This document shows positions 9,060-17,216 of a stretch of DNA of 64,000 nucleotides, piece after piece (the stretch's first letter is position 1; every line of letters begins with the position of its first letter). The translations under genes and the position numbers were made by a program. The stretch comes from an uncultured Clostridia bacterium (GTDB taxonomy: Bacteria; Bacillota; Clostridia; Christensenellales; Borkfalkiaceae), in contig CALVPT010000006.1 in NCBI GenBank assembly GCA_944354125.1, positions 39,910 to 103,909 on the forward strand, written 5' to 3'. A model generated the notes under the pieces. That model saw nothing but the letters and a program-made list of their open reading frames with translations. It had not been told where the DNA came from and did not search any database.

Positions 9060-9731
9060 TTATTCTTCGCCTCCGTCTGAGATTATGAGCTTTTTGCTGC
9101 CCGACAGAACTTCGCCCTTGTATATCCAGCACTTAACGCCCAGAACGCCGAACGTGGTGTGTGCCTCAGCGAAGCCGTAGTCGATATTCGCCCTTATTGT
9201 CTGAAGGGGAATGGAACCGTCGTGATAGCTTTCGCTGCCTGCGATTTCCCTGCCGTCAAGGCGGCCGCTTACTGCAATCTTAACGCCCTTTACGCCCGTC
9301 TTGGAAACCTTGGAAAGCTGCTGCTTTATGGCCCTTCTGTAGGATACACGCTTTTCGAGCTGAGATGCTACCGCCTCTGCAACGAGCTGTGCGTCCTGGT
9401 CTATCTTTTCTACCTTGATGACGTTGATGATGATAATCTTGCCCTTGGTGAGCTTTGCAAGATCCTTCTTTATGACGTCGATTTCCGCGCCGGCCTTGCC
9501 GATGAGCACGCCGGGACGACCGGTATGAATGGTAACTTCAATCTTGTTAGCTGCCCTTACGATGCAGATTTTGGAAATAGCTGCGTCGAAATACTTCTTC
9601 TTGATGAAGTTACGGATTACGTTGTCTTCCTTTATCTGTTTGCCGAAGTCCTTCTTGTCTGCGTACCACTGGCTGTCCCAGCCTGCGATTACGCCTACTC
9701 TCAAACCGTGAGGATTAACTTTCTGTCCCAT
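9060..9731 (-). CDS. rpsC: 30S ribosomal protein S3
   Basis: A 223-aa protein of the mRNA entry channel. The N-terminus [20 protein letters not shown] is standard. The KH RNA-binding domain includes [21 protein letters not shown] (GxxG loop), and the C-terminal domain has [20 protein letters not shown] and the [17 protein letters not shown] ending. rplV is 12 nt upstream with an AGGAGATAG site. Confidence 0.97.
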   Translation of the reverse strand: MGQKVNPHGLRVGVIAGWDSQWYADKKDFGKQIKEDNVIRNFIKKKYFDAAISKICIVRAANKIEVTIHTGRPGVLIGKAGAEIDVIKKDLAKLTKGKIIIINVIKVEKIDQDAQLVAEAVASQLEKRVSYRRAIKQQLSKVSKTGVKGVKIAVSGRLDGREIAGSESYHDGSIPLQTIRANIDYGFAEAHTTFGVLGVKCWIYKGEVLSGSKKLIISDGGEE

Positions 9732-9743
9732 ACTTCTATCTCC

Positions 9744-10133
9744 TTAAATCTTCTTCGCGTCGAGAATAACCGTGATGTGGCTGGTTCTCTTTAAGATTGC
9801 GTGACCTCTTCCCTTGGAAACGGGCTGCATTCTCTTGAGGTGAGGACCGCCGTTTGCGAATGCTTCCGCAACGATGAGGTCGCTCCTGTCCATGCCGTCG
9901 TTATGCTCTGCGTTGGCAGCTGCCGATAAAAGCACCTTCCTCACTTCCTCGCTGCCGCCCTTGTTGCAGTATGCGAGTATTGCTGCCGCTTCTTCCACGC
10001 TCTTTCCTCTTATAAGTGCAAGAACGGTTCTTACCTTATAGGGGGAGATTCTGACGTACTTTGCCGTTGCGTAAGGACGCTTATCGGCGCTTTCGGCAAT
10101 TTTCTGTGTCTTCTTCTTCATATTGCTTGCCAT
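9744..10133 (-). CDS. rplV: 50S ribosomal protein L22
   Basis: A 129-aa protein whose beta-hairpin lines the peptide exit tunnel (a known macrolide-resistance site in other species). The core begins ATAKYVRISPYKVRTVLALI; the tunnel hairpin and end read RMQPVSKGRGHAILKRTSHI. There is a basic N-terminal extension of about 20 residues relative to the shortest family members. It lies 12 nt after rpsS. Confidence 0.96.
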   Translation of the reverse strand: MASNMKKKTQKIAESADKRPYATAKYVRISPYKVRTVLALIRGKSVEEAAAILAYCNKGGSEEVRKVLLSAAANAEHNDGMDRSDLIVAEAFANGGPHLKRMQPVSKGRGHAILKRTSHITVILDAKKI

Positions 10134-10145
10134 GACTCAATCTCC

Positions 10146-10424
10146 TTACTTCTTAGCCGCCGTCGTCTTTGCAGCGTGTCCCTTGAACGTTCTGGTGGGA
10201 GCGAACTCGCCGAGCTTGCAGCCTACCATGTCTTCGGTGATGTATACGGGAACGTGCTTCCTGCCGTCATATACGGCGATTGTGTGTCCGACCATCTGGG
10301 GGAATATGGTGGTTGCTCTCGACCAGGTCTTGACAACTTTCTTTTCGCCCGCAGCGTTCATTGCTTCGATTCTCGACATAAGCCTTTCTTCTGCGTAAGG
10401 CCCTTTCTTAACGCTTCTTGACAT
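10146..10424 (-). CDS. rpsS: 30S ribosomal protein S19
   Basis: A 92-aa 30S head protein that pairs with S13. [39 protein letters not shown] and [15 protein letters not shown] are textbook S19. It follows rplB by 17 nt with an AGGAATAAGGT site. Confidence 0.97.
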   Translation of the reverse strand: MSRSVKKGPYAEERLMSRIEAMNAAGEKKVVKTWSRATTIFPQMVGHTIAVYDGRKHVPVYITEDMVGCKLGEFAPTRTFKGHAAKTTAAKK

Positions 10425-10441
10425 TTACCTTATTCCTCCAA

Positions 10442-11269
10442 TCAGTTAATTCTCTTCAGGATATACTTAGAAGAGTTGTTCTTCTTCTTTCTCGTCTTAT
10501 AGCCGAGAGCAGGCTTGCCCCAAGGGGTCATAGGACCTGCATGGCCGACAGGGCTCTTGCCTTCGCCGCCGCCGTGAGGGTGGTCGTTGGGGTTCATGAC
10601 GGAACCTCTTACCGTAGGACGGGTGCCGAGGTATCTCGTCTTGCCTGCCTTGCCGAGGTGCACGATTTCATGCTCTACGTTGCCGACCTGGCCGATGGTT
10701 GCGCGGCACTTTACGGGAACGAGTCTCATTTCGCCGGAGGGCATCTTGAGCGTTGCGTAAGCGCCTTCCTTTGCCATTATCTGTGCGGAGATGCCTGCTG
10801 CCCTCGCTATCTGGGCGCCCCTGCCGGGCTGAAGCTCGATTGCGTGAACGACGGTACCTACGGGGATGTCGGAGAGAGCAAGCGTGTTGCCTGCCTTGAT
10901 GTCTGCCGTCGAACCGGAGATTACGCTGTCGCCTACCTTGAGGCCGATGGGAGCGAGGATGTATTTCTTTTCGCCGTCTGCGTATACGAGCAGTGCGATG
11001 TTTGCCGACCTGTTGGGATCATACTGGATGGAGGTTACCTTTGCGGGGATTCCGTCCTTGTTCCTCTTGAAGTCGATTATTCTGTACTTGATTCTGTTGC
11101 CGCCGCCGATGTGACGTACGGTTATCTTACCCTGGTTGTTTCTGCCGCCCGTCTTTCTCTTGTCGCAAAGAAGGCTTCTTTCGGGCTTGTCGCCGGTGAG
11201 CGCCTCGTTGGCGAGAACGGTCATGAAACGGCGCGAAGGGGAAGTCGGTTTATATCTCTTGATTGCCAT
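10442..11269 (-). CDS. rplB: 50S ribosomal protein L2
   Basis: A 275-aa protein essential for subunit association and the peptidyl-transferase centre. The N-terminal [18 protein letters not shown] and the C-terminal signature [18 protein letters not shown], which includes the His region studied in E. coli, are both intact. An AGGAACGAAA site precedes the ATG. It lies 16 nt after rplW. Confidence 0.98.
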   Translation of the reverse strand: MAIKRYKPTSPSRRFMTVLANEALTGDKPERSLLCDKRKTGGRNNQGKITVRHIGGGNRIKYRIIDFKRNKDGIPAKVTSIQYDPNRSANIALLVYADGEKKYILAPIGLKVGDSVISGSTADIKAGNTLALSDIPVGTVVHAIELQPGRGAQIARAAGISAQIMAKEGAYATLKMPSGEMRLVPVKCRATIGQVGNVEHEIVHLGKAGKTRYLGTRPTVRGSVMNPNDHPHGGGEGKSPVGHAGPMTPWGKPALGYKTRKKKNNSSKYILKRIN

Positions 11270-11285
11270 TTTCGTTCCTCCTCAA

Positions 11286-11612
11286 TTAAGACAGCGAATC
11301 GAAGAATTCAATCGTCTTGGAATCAGCCGTAAGCTGAACGATTGCCTTCTTGTAGTCGGGGGTGTAGCCCTCGTTCCTGCCCATTCTCTTGAGCTTGCCC
11401 TTGCAGTTTACGACGTTTACGCTTTCTACCTTAACGCCGAAAACTTCCTCGATGGCGAGCTTTATAGTCGTCTTGTTTGCCGACTTTGCTACTACGAAGG
11501 AATACTTCTTGCCGTAATCCTTTCTGTCGGTCTTCTTGCTGTCTGCCGGATGAATTCCGTCGTAACCCTTTTCTGTGAGAAGGGGTCTTATAATGATGTC
11601 ATGCGCTAACAT
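11286..11612 (-). CDS. rplW: 50S ribosomal protein L23
   Basis: A 108-aa exit-tunnel protein and docking site for trigger factor and SRP. It has the [17 protein letters not shown] start, [20 protein letters not shown] and the [12 protein letters not shown] segment of the L23 fold. The stretch [10 protein letters not shown] before the core is slightly longer than in many homologues. Its ATG overlaps the rplD stop by one base (TAATG at 11614-11610), a coupled start. Confidence 0.96.
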   Translation of the reverse strand: MLAHDIIIRPLLTEKGYDGIHPADSKKTDRKDYGKKYSFVVAKSANKTTIKLAIEEVFGVKVESVNVVNCKGKLKRMGRNEGYTPDYKKAIVQLTADSKTIEFFDSLS

Positions 11613-12238
11613 TATTCTCCGTAAGCCTCCTCTATTTTCTGTACGGCAGCCTTGGTTAAAACTACCTTTGCGTTTGCGACTACTTCGTATACCGAAAGCT
11701 GTTCAACGGGAAGGGTTGCAAGCTTTTCAAGGTTCCTTGCTGCAAGGATGACCTTTTCGTCTGCCTGGTCCATATATACTATGGTCGACTTGACGAGGCC
11801 GAGCGCCTTCTGGAATGCTGCCATCTCCTTTGTCTTGCCTTCCTTTACCTCGAGCTTGTCGACGACTACTACTTCGCCGTCTGCAACCTTCTTGGAAAGT
11901 GCGGAGATGAGTGCAGCAACCTTTGCCTTCTTGTTCATGCTCTTGGAGAAGTCGCGGCTCTTGGGTGCGAATACTACGCCGCCCTTGATCCACTGGGGTG
12001 CCCTGATGGAACCCTGACGAGCGTTGCCCGTGCCCTTCTGGCGCCAGGGCTTCTTGCCGCCGCCCCTTACTTCGGTACGGGTGAGGGTCGATTTGGTGCC
12101 CTGTCTTTCGTTCGCGAGCCTGGTTACTACTGCCTGGTGAATAAGTTCTTCTCTGTACTCAGCGCCGAATACCTTTTCGCTGAGCTTCATGGTGCCGGCT
12201 TCGGTGCCGTCCATCTTGTATACCTTAATGCTGGGCAT
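11612..12238 (-). CDS. rplD: 50S ribosomal protein L4
   Basis: A 208-aa protein with a globular domain and a long loop reaching the exit tunnel ([20 protein letters not shown], then [20 protein letters not shown]). In E. coli L4 represses its own S10 operon by attenuation and translation; the hairpin in this operon's leader makes a similar loop conceivable but unproven. It lies 14 nt after rplC, with AAGGAGGACG upstream. Confidence 0.97.
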   Translation of the reverse strand: MPSIKVYKMDGTEAGTMKLSEKVFGAEYREELIHQAVVTRLANERQGTKSTLTRTEVRGGGKKPWRQKGTGNARQGSIRAPQWIKGGVVFAPKSRDFSKSMNKKAKVAALISALSKKVADGEVVVVDKLEVKEGKTKEMAAFQKALGLVKSTIVYMDQADEKVILAARNLEKLATLPVEQLSVYEVVANAKVVLTKAAVQKIEEAYGE

Positions 12239-12252
12239 TTACTTCGTCCTCC

Positions 12253-12882
12253 TTATTTAACGGTATCGTTAATGGTAACGATGCTTCCGTCAGGTCCGGG
12301 GACAGAGCCCTTAACAAGGATGCAGTTTCTCTCTGCGTCGACTCTGACGATTTCCAGGTTCTGAACGGTTACGTTGTCGCAGCCGTACTGACCTGCTAAG
12401 TGCTTGTTCTTGAATACTCTTGAAGGGGAGCTGTTTGCACCCATGGAACCGGGTTCCCTGTGTACGGGGCCTACGCCGTGGGTTTCCTTGAGACGGTGCT
12501 GATTCCACTTCTTGATGACGCCCGAATAGCCGTGGCCCTTGCTGACGCCGTGTGCGTCCACTCTGTCGCCTGCCGCGAAGATGTCTGCCTTTACTTCGCC
12601 GCCTACCTGATATGCGCTGAGGTCGGCAAGGCGGAATTCCTTCAATACCTTGCAGGGCTTTACGCCGGCTTTCTTGAACTGTCCGAGTTCGGGCTTGGTG
12701 AGCGCCTTTTCCGTCGTTTCGTCAAAACCGAGCTTCAATGCGGCATAGCCGTCCTTTTCAACAGTTTTGATCTGAACTACGGGGCAGGGACCTGCCTGCA
12801 GTACCGTTACGGGAATTACTTTCCCTTCCGCCGTAAACACCTGGGTCATGCCCTCTTTACGGCAGATGATTGCTTTATTCAT
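12253..12882 (-). CDS. rplC: 50S ribosomal protein L3
   Basis: A 209-aa protein that helps start 50S assembly. MNKAIICRKEGMTQVFTAEG opens the protein, and GHGYSGVIKKWNQHRLKETH and NKHLAGQYGCDNVTVQNLEI are diagnostic. The open frame extends 90 codons upstream through the repeat element, but the start at 12882 is conserved and has a strong GGAGGAAC site. The normally short rpsJ-rplC gap is here filled by repeat copy 3. Confidence 0.97.
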   Translation of the reverse strand: MNKAIICRKEGMTQVFTAEGKVIPVTVLQAGPCPVVQIKTVEKDGYAALKLGFDETTEKALTKPELGQFKKAGVKPCKVLKEFRLADLSAYQVGGEVKADIFAAGDRVDAHGVSKGHGYSGVIKKWNQHRLKETHGVGPVHREPGSMGANSSPSRVFKNKHLAGQYGCDNVTVQNLEIVRVDAERNCILVKGSVPGPDGSIVTINDTVK

Positions 12883-13054
12883 TGATAAAGTTCCTCCGAT
12901 AAATTTTTTTATTCTGAGATAACTCGTCTTAAGGAGCGCCGCATTCCGCGTCGGCATAAGTCCGTTGGTTATCGAAATAACTAGGGTTGATTGATTTTTT
13001 GTCTGTGCCGCAAAATATTCTGAAGCAGTTGACTGTTTCCAAAGATTACTTATA

Positions 13055-13232
13055 GGCGCAAGCAAAACCACGCTTTTGCGCCAGCGCACCGCATTTGCGG
13101 CTGCGCCGCCTCCGCGGTGGGAATTGCCGCAACTTCTGATAACTGAGAGCAATCAATATTGGTTGCGGCAAGGGAGGCAGAGCCTCCTGAAATCGTCAAA
13201 TTTGTTTTCGTCACCAGAAAACAAATTTACGA
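13055..13232 (+). repeat. Five-hairpin intergenic element, copy 3
   Basis: This sits between rpsJ and rplC, opposite in direction to the operon. Order on the plus strand: hairpin A (GGCGCAA, GCAAAA/TTTTGC, near-identical to copy 2); hairpin B (GCGGC-TGC-GCCGC, 13097-13109); hairpin C (TTGCCGCAAC/GTTGCGGCAA, 13124-13171, the same stem as copy 1); mini-hairpin D (GGAGGC-AGA-GCCTCC, 13173-13187); long hairpin E (TCGTCAAATTTGTTTTC with its complement, 13193-13232). It ends only 5 nt from the rpsJ stop. The bases 12883-13054 between it and rplC hold no gene. Confidence 0.85.
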
Positions 13233-13237
13233 AAAAA

Positions 13238-13537
13238 TTAAAGCTTGATTTTAATATCTACGCCTGCGGGAAGGTGAACGGTGTCCAAAAGCTTTGCGTT
13301 GGGGGTGTAGATGTCGATGATTCTCTTATACGTTCTCTGTTCGAACTGCTCTCTGGAATCCTTATACTTGTGGGGGCAACGAAGGATGGTAACAATCTCT
13401 CTTTCCGTGGGAAGGGGAATGGGTCCCGAAATCTTTGCGCCGCTCTTCTTCATTGTATCGACGATGCGGGAAGCCGCAAGATCTACGAGTTCGTGGTCGT
13501 AAGCTGCAAGTTTGATTCTGATTTTCTGTCCTGCCAT
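13238..13537 (-). CDS. rpsJ: 30S ribosomal protein S10 (first gene of operon)
   Basis: A 99-aa protein of the 30S head, also the NusE antitermination factor in other bacteria. [40 protein letters not shown] and [14 protein letters not shown] match S10, and it ends with the short VDIKIKL. An AAGGAGAAAACC site precedes the ATG at 13537. It heads the whole ribosomal operon, about 240 nt downstream of the promoter. Confidence 0.97.
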   Translation of the reverse strand: MAGQKIRIKLAAYDHELVDLAASRIVDTMKKSGAKISGPIPLPTEREIVTILRCPHKYKDSREQFEQRTYKRIIDIYTPNAKLLDTVHLPAGVDIKIKL

Positions 13538-13617
13538 GGTTTTCTCCTTTTTATACTAACCAAATTATTTTATATATGCGTAATCAACTTAACCGTGCGT
13601 ATCGCGACTTGGGCATT

Positions 13618-13640
13618 AAAAAACACCGAACCATCGGCGT
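13618..13640 (-). terminator. Leader hairpin with U-tract (possible attenuator)
   Basis: In the rpsJ leader, minus strand, a 7-bp stem (ACGCCGA/TCGGTGT, one G-U pair, loop TGGT) is followed directly by six U residues. It lies between promoter and rpsJ, so it can only act on the operon itself. Flanking AACCGTG and CACGGTT segments could pair with each other around it. What triggers read-through, if anything, is not visible. Confidence 0.55.
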
Positions 13641-13783
13641 TAAAAATGTAAGCCACGGTTAGTCGCAGGAATCAAAGTCCCTACATTTGTCGGCGTAAAT
13701 TATCTTTTCCCGCGGCTTAAAGCAGGAATTTTAAGTAACTTTACGCTTCATCCCATACGCACTTTTTTTCAAAACGCTTGACT

Positions 13784-13812
13784 ATTATATTATGAGCGGC
13801 AATTTTTGTCAA
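13784..13812 (-). promoter_or_regulatory. S10-spc operon promoter, exact sigma-A consensus
   Basis: The minus strand has TTGACA (13812-13807), a 17-nt spacer and TATAAT (13789-13784): perfect -35, spacing and -10. The start should fall near 13777, giving a leader of about 240 nt before rpsJ. No other strong promoter was noticed within the operon. Confidence 0.85.
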
Positions 13813-13840
13813 CTCTTTGAAACGGGCATATTTTGCGCAA

Positions 13841-14441
13841 AAACGCCCCTATTTGCCCCGAAAAGCCGCCATTTGCCGTCTGTTTTCGCACGCAGATGAA
13901 CGCCGTTTTCAAATTTTTTAAAAAGTTGTGGTTTTGTAACTCTTACGCCACAAGATATTGACCGCTTTTCGGCTCTTTATACCCGAAATTGCGCCCTCTT
14001 TGCCCGAACGGCAGCGCCATAATTTCAACGAAATATATGTATTATTTTTTCTTATACTTTTTTATAAATGTTATATAACAGCATTTTTGAGAAAATAAAA
14101 CAAAATATTCTGTAAATAAATTACATTTAGTCTTTATTAACCTTAAAATATAACATTGTTTACCTCTAATGACCGCAACAAATAAGCCGCAGGAAACGAG
14201 CAATTTTGCGGATACTTACCTGCTTATTCCGCAAGGCAACGCGGCGCGGAACCCAGCTGATTTTTTACACTAAAAGGCAAGCTAAGAGGGCGCGGTCAGC
14301 AAAGAGGGCGCGGCGGAATTTTTCCGCCGCGCCGACCTATCAGACTTATTTTATTGAACATATGCCGAATTTATTTATGTTATTTTCGCCAGCACTTTTT
14401 AAAACAACTTTCGGCGCAAACAAAACCTAGAAACCGCTCTT
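13841..14441. other. Non-coding stretch upstream of the ribosomal operon
   Basis: No credible gene here. It holds an AT-rich block (about 14030-14160) and a perfect 12-bp inverted repeat GGCGCGGCGGAA/TTCCGCCGCGCC at about 14309-14335. The latter lies downstream of the 84-aa membrane gene and could end the opp operon, though no U-tract follows. At 14413-14427 a 15-base match, with one difference, to the start of repeat hairpin A may be a chance hit or a remnant. Confidence 0.5.
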
Positions 14442-14696
14442 TTACCCCACCCACAGCCAGGCAATGAGCACCATAAGCCCGAATGCCGCTATGAGTATTA
14501 AAAACATGGGAAGATATGCGGCAAATGCCGCACGGACGAGCTGCCAGTATTCCTTTCTGGTCAGCTTTGGCCGATTGGTCTTTTTGTCGCCCGACTTTTT
14601 AGCGTTGGGGTCGTACCACCTGAACCCCTCTACGTTCATGTCCGCAAAGGTAGTAGTGGTGTCGAGGTCGTCCTCTTTCTTATTCTTGTCCGCCAT
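14442..14696 (-). CDS. Small single-helix membrane protein of the opp operon
   Basis: An 84-aa protein I do not recognise. Residues 1-45 are polar and charged (DKNKKEDDLDTTTTFADMN, then a Lys-rich stretch); about residues 58-82 form one hydrophobic helix (AYLPMFLILIAAFGLMVLIA) ending in WLWVG. Its start overlaps the end of the ATPase gene by 17 nt, so it is translated as part of the transporter operon. The overlap suggests a small accessory subunit of the peptide transporter, but that is inference from position alone. Confidence 0.7.
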   Translation of the reverse strand: MADKNKKEDDLDTTTTFADMNVEGFRWYDPNAKKSGDKKTNRPKLTRKEYWQLVRAAFAAYLPMFLILIAAFGLMVLIAWLWVG

Positions 14697-15930
14697 TGTC
14701 CTTTTGTTCGGGCTCAGTCTTGTGCTCGTCCTTCGACTTCTTGTCGACGACGGACTTCACCTTTTCCTTGATTTTATTGTACGTATCGCCGACTACTTCC
14801 TTTACCTTTCCGACGGGTTTATCGACAACCGTAGCCTTGAATTTGTTCAGAGGCTTCTGAGCGTCCGCAAGGCGCTTTTCCTCTGCAAGGCGCTTTTCCT
14901 CCTCGTCCTTTGCGATGAGGCGCTTTGTATCCTCCTCCGAATTGTAGAGGTGGCAGGCGCAGAAATGCCCCGGCTTTACCTCCCTGTATTCGGGAGCTAT
15001 TTCGCGGCATATGTCCATGCAATGGTCGCAACGGGTATGGAACTTGCAGCCCTTGGGGGGATTGACGGGCGAAGGGATGTCGCCCTTGAGCATTATCCTG
15101 TTCATCTTGACGTGCGGATTGGGCACGGGAACGGCCGAGAACAGCGCCTTTGTATAGGGGTGGAGCGTCTCCCTGAAGATGTCCTCCTTGCTGCCGTACT
15201 CGACGAGGTTGCCGAGATACATTACGCCGACGTCGTCGGAGATGTGCTTGACAACCGACAGATCGTGCGAGATGAACACATATGTGAGGCCCAGCGACTG
15301 CCTTAAGTCGATGAGCATGTTTATTACCTGTGCCTGTATGGATACGTCGAGCGCGGATACGGGCTCGTCGCAGACGACGAGTTCGGGCTTCAATGCGAGC
15401 GCCCTGGCTATGCATATACGCTGGCGCTGGCCGCCAGAGAATTCGTGGGGATAGCGCTCGAAGTAGTGCGGCTGAAGTCCGCACATATCCATTATGTGCA
15501 GTACGTATTCGTGGAAATGCGCCTTATCTACAAGTCCGTGCTGACGCGCCGATTCGCCGATTATTTCGCCGACGGTAAGCCTGGGGGAAAGGCTGGCATA
15601 GGGGTCCTGGAATATCATCTGAAGGCTGGGGCGGATTTTGTCGAACTCCCTGTTGGACAGCTTGTTTATATCCTGACCCTTGAACCACATTTCGCCCTGC
15701 ACTCCGTCATAGAGACGCAGCAGCGAACGGCCCATCGTCGACTTGCCGCAACCCGACTCGCCGACTATGCCGAGCGTCTTGCCCTTTGCTATCTTGAAGG
15801 ATACGCCGTCCACCGCCTTGAGAAATTTTTCGGGTCTGCCGAAGAAGTCCCTGCCGACGACGAAATATTTCTTTAAATCCTTGACTTCGAGCAGCAGTTC
15901 GTGCGCCTCATGTCCGTCATTATTTCGCAT
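14680..15930 (-). CDS. oppF: Oligopeptide ABC transporter ATPase, OppF type, long C-tail
   Basis: A 416-aa ATPase that powers peptide import with its OppD partner. Walker A GESGCGKST is at residues 57-65, the signature is FSGGQRQRICIARAL, and Walker B is VVCDEPVSALDVS. The oligopeptide-type C-terminal domain has GCKFHTRCDHCMDICRE, with Cys spacing typical of iron-sulphur or metal-binding Opp/Dpp ATPases. From about residue 330 there is an extra Lys/Glu-rich, probably helical tail of roughly 85 residues not found in ordinary OppF proteins of about 320 aa. The start at 15930 was chosen over an ATG six codons upstream because AAGGAGG lies 8 nt before it. It overlaps oppD by 11 nt. Confidence 0.9.
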   Translation of the reverse strand: MRNNDGHEAHELLLEVKDLKKYFVVGRDFFGRPEKFLKAVDGVSFKIAKGKTLGIVGESGCGKSTMGRSLLRLYDGVQGEMWFKGQDINKLSNREFDKIRPSLQMIFQDPYASLSPRLTVGEIIGESARQHGLVDKAHFHEYVLHIMDMCGLQPHYFERYPHEFSGGQRQRICIARALALKPELVVCDEPVSALDVSIQAQVINMLIDLRQSLGLTYVFISHDLSVVKHISDDVGVMYLGNLVEYGSKEDIFRETLHPYTKALFSAVPVPNPHVKMNRIMLKGDIPSPVNPPKGCKFHTRCDHCMDICREIAPEYREVKPGHFCACHLYNSEEDTKRLIAKDEEEKRLAEEKRLADAQKPLNKFKATVVDKPVGKVKEVVGDTYNKIKEKVKSVVDKKSKDEHKTEPEQKDNGGQE

Positions 15931-17212
15931 CGCCGTCCTCCTTTGCATTCTCGTAGAGATAGCAGGCCACCTTGTGCGTAGGCGTTACCTGAATATATCC
16001 GGGGTATTCTCCCGCGCACTTTTCTATGCACTTTTCGCACCTGTCGCGGAAGTAGCAATAGTTGGGCATGTCTATGGGGTTGGGCACGAAACCGGGTATG
16101 CAGTAGAGCTTTTCCACATCTTCGTTTACCGTAGGCTTACTCTTCTGCAGACCTATGGTATAGGGATGGAGCGGCCTGTCGAAGATGTCCTCCGCCGTGC
16201 CCATCTCTATGACCTTGCCGGCATACATTACGACGACGTAGTCCGCCATCTCGGCGACGACGCCGAGGTCGTGCGTTATGAGCATTATCGAGCCGTTTAT
16301 CTTGCCCTTGATTTCCCTGAGAAGGTCGAGTATCTGCGCCTGAATGGTTACGTCCAGCGCTGTAGTCGGCTCGTCCGCGATTATGAGCTTGGGGTTGCAG
16401 AGCAGCGCTATGGCTATCATGACCCTCTGGCGCATGCCGCCCGACAGCTCGTGGGGGTACTTCTTATATACGCCCTCGGGGTCGGCTATTCCGACGAGCT
16501 TGAGCATGTCTATGCTGTGCGCCTTTACCTGCGCCTTGGAAATGCCCTGTATGTGCAGAAGTCCGACTTCGTCGAGCTGGTTGCCTATCGTGAATACGGG
16601 ATTGAGCGAGGTCATGGGCTCCTGGAATATCATTGCGATTTCCCTGCCCCTTATGGAGCGCATTGCGTCGACGGGCATCTTTGCTATGTCGACCACCCTG
16701 TCCTCCATCTCGTATACGTTGCCGCCGAGTTCGTTCTTCTTTATTATCTTTCTGCCCTTGGCGTCGAGCTTGAACTGCTCCTTGCCGTCGGCGTCCGTGA
16801 CCGTCTCGTATACGGGAATCTTTCTGCCCCTTGCGTCCCTCTTGAAGAGGCTTGCCTTGAACCTTATGGAACCCGATACTATCTGTCCGCTGGGCGCCTG
16901 AACGAGCTGCATGAGGGAGAGCGAAGTGACGCTCTTGCCGCAGCCCGATTCACCGACGACGCCGACCGTAGAACCCTCGGGAATGGAGAACGATACGCCG
17001 TTTACCGCCTTTACCGTGCCCGCATCCGAGAAGAAATAGGTATGCAGGTCGTCGAATTCGACGATGTTGTGGTCGTCCTGCATGACAGTGGTGTATTCCT
17101 CGGGCTTGCACTTGCGCTTTTTGAGCTTTTCGAAGTGACGAATCGCGCGCGAGTTTTCCTTTGCGATTGCCCTGGATTCCGAACGGGATATGTAGTGTTT
17201 TTTATCCGCCAT
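15920..17212 (-). CDS. oppD: Oligopeptide ABC transporter ATPase, OppD type
   Basis: A 430-aa ATPase. Walker A GESGCGKS is at residues 87-94, the signature is LSGGMRQRVMIAIAL, and Walker B is LIIADEPTTALDVT; the C-terminal Cys cluster reads CYFRDRCEKCIEKC. There is a basic extension of about 45 residues at the N-terminus. About 50 residues rich in Lys/Arg/Asp (RDARGRKIPVYETVTDADGK and on) are inserted between Walker A and the Q-loop, so it is longer than typical OppD (about 330-360 aa). It starts 4 nt after oppC and overlaps oppF. Confidence 0.92.
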   Translation of the reverse strand: MADKKHYISRSESRAIAKENSRAIRHFEKLKKRKCKPEEYTTVMQDDHNIVEFDDLHTYFFSDAGTVKAVNGVSFSIPEGSTVGVVGESGCGKSVTSLSLMQLVQAPSGQIVSGSIRFKASLFKRDARGRKIPVYETVTDADGKEQFKLDAKGRKIIKKNELGGNVYEMEDRVVDIAKMPVDAMRSIRGREIAMIFQEPMTSLNPVFTIGNQLDEVGLLHIQGISKAQVKAHSIDMLKLVGIADPEGVYKKYPHELSGGMRQRVMIAIALLCNPKLIIADEPTTALDVTIQAQILDLLREIKGKINGSIMLITHDLGVVAEMADYVVVMYAGKVIEMGTAEDIFDRPLHPYTIGLQKSKPTVNEDVEKLYCIPGFVPNPIDMPNYCYFRDRCEKCIEKCAGEYPGYIQVTPTHKVACYLYENAKEDGDAK

Positions 17213-17216
17213 AAGT

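Noticed and set aside
14413..14427. Short match to hairpin A of the five-hairpin element
   Set aside because: Only 15 bases with one mismatch and no pairing arm; too short to call a copy.
14206..14430. Possible 74-aa plus-strand gene
   Set aside because: No ribosome site, composition set by inverted repeats in the region, no recognisable motif.
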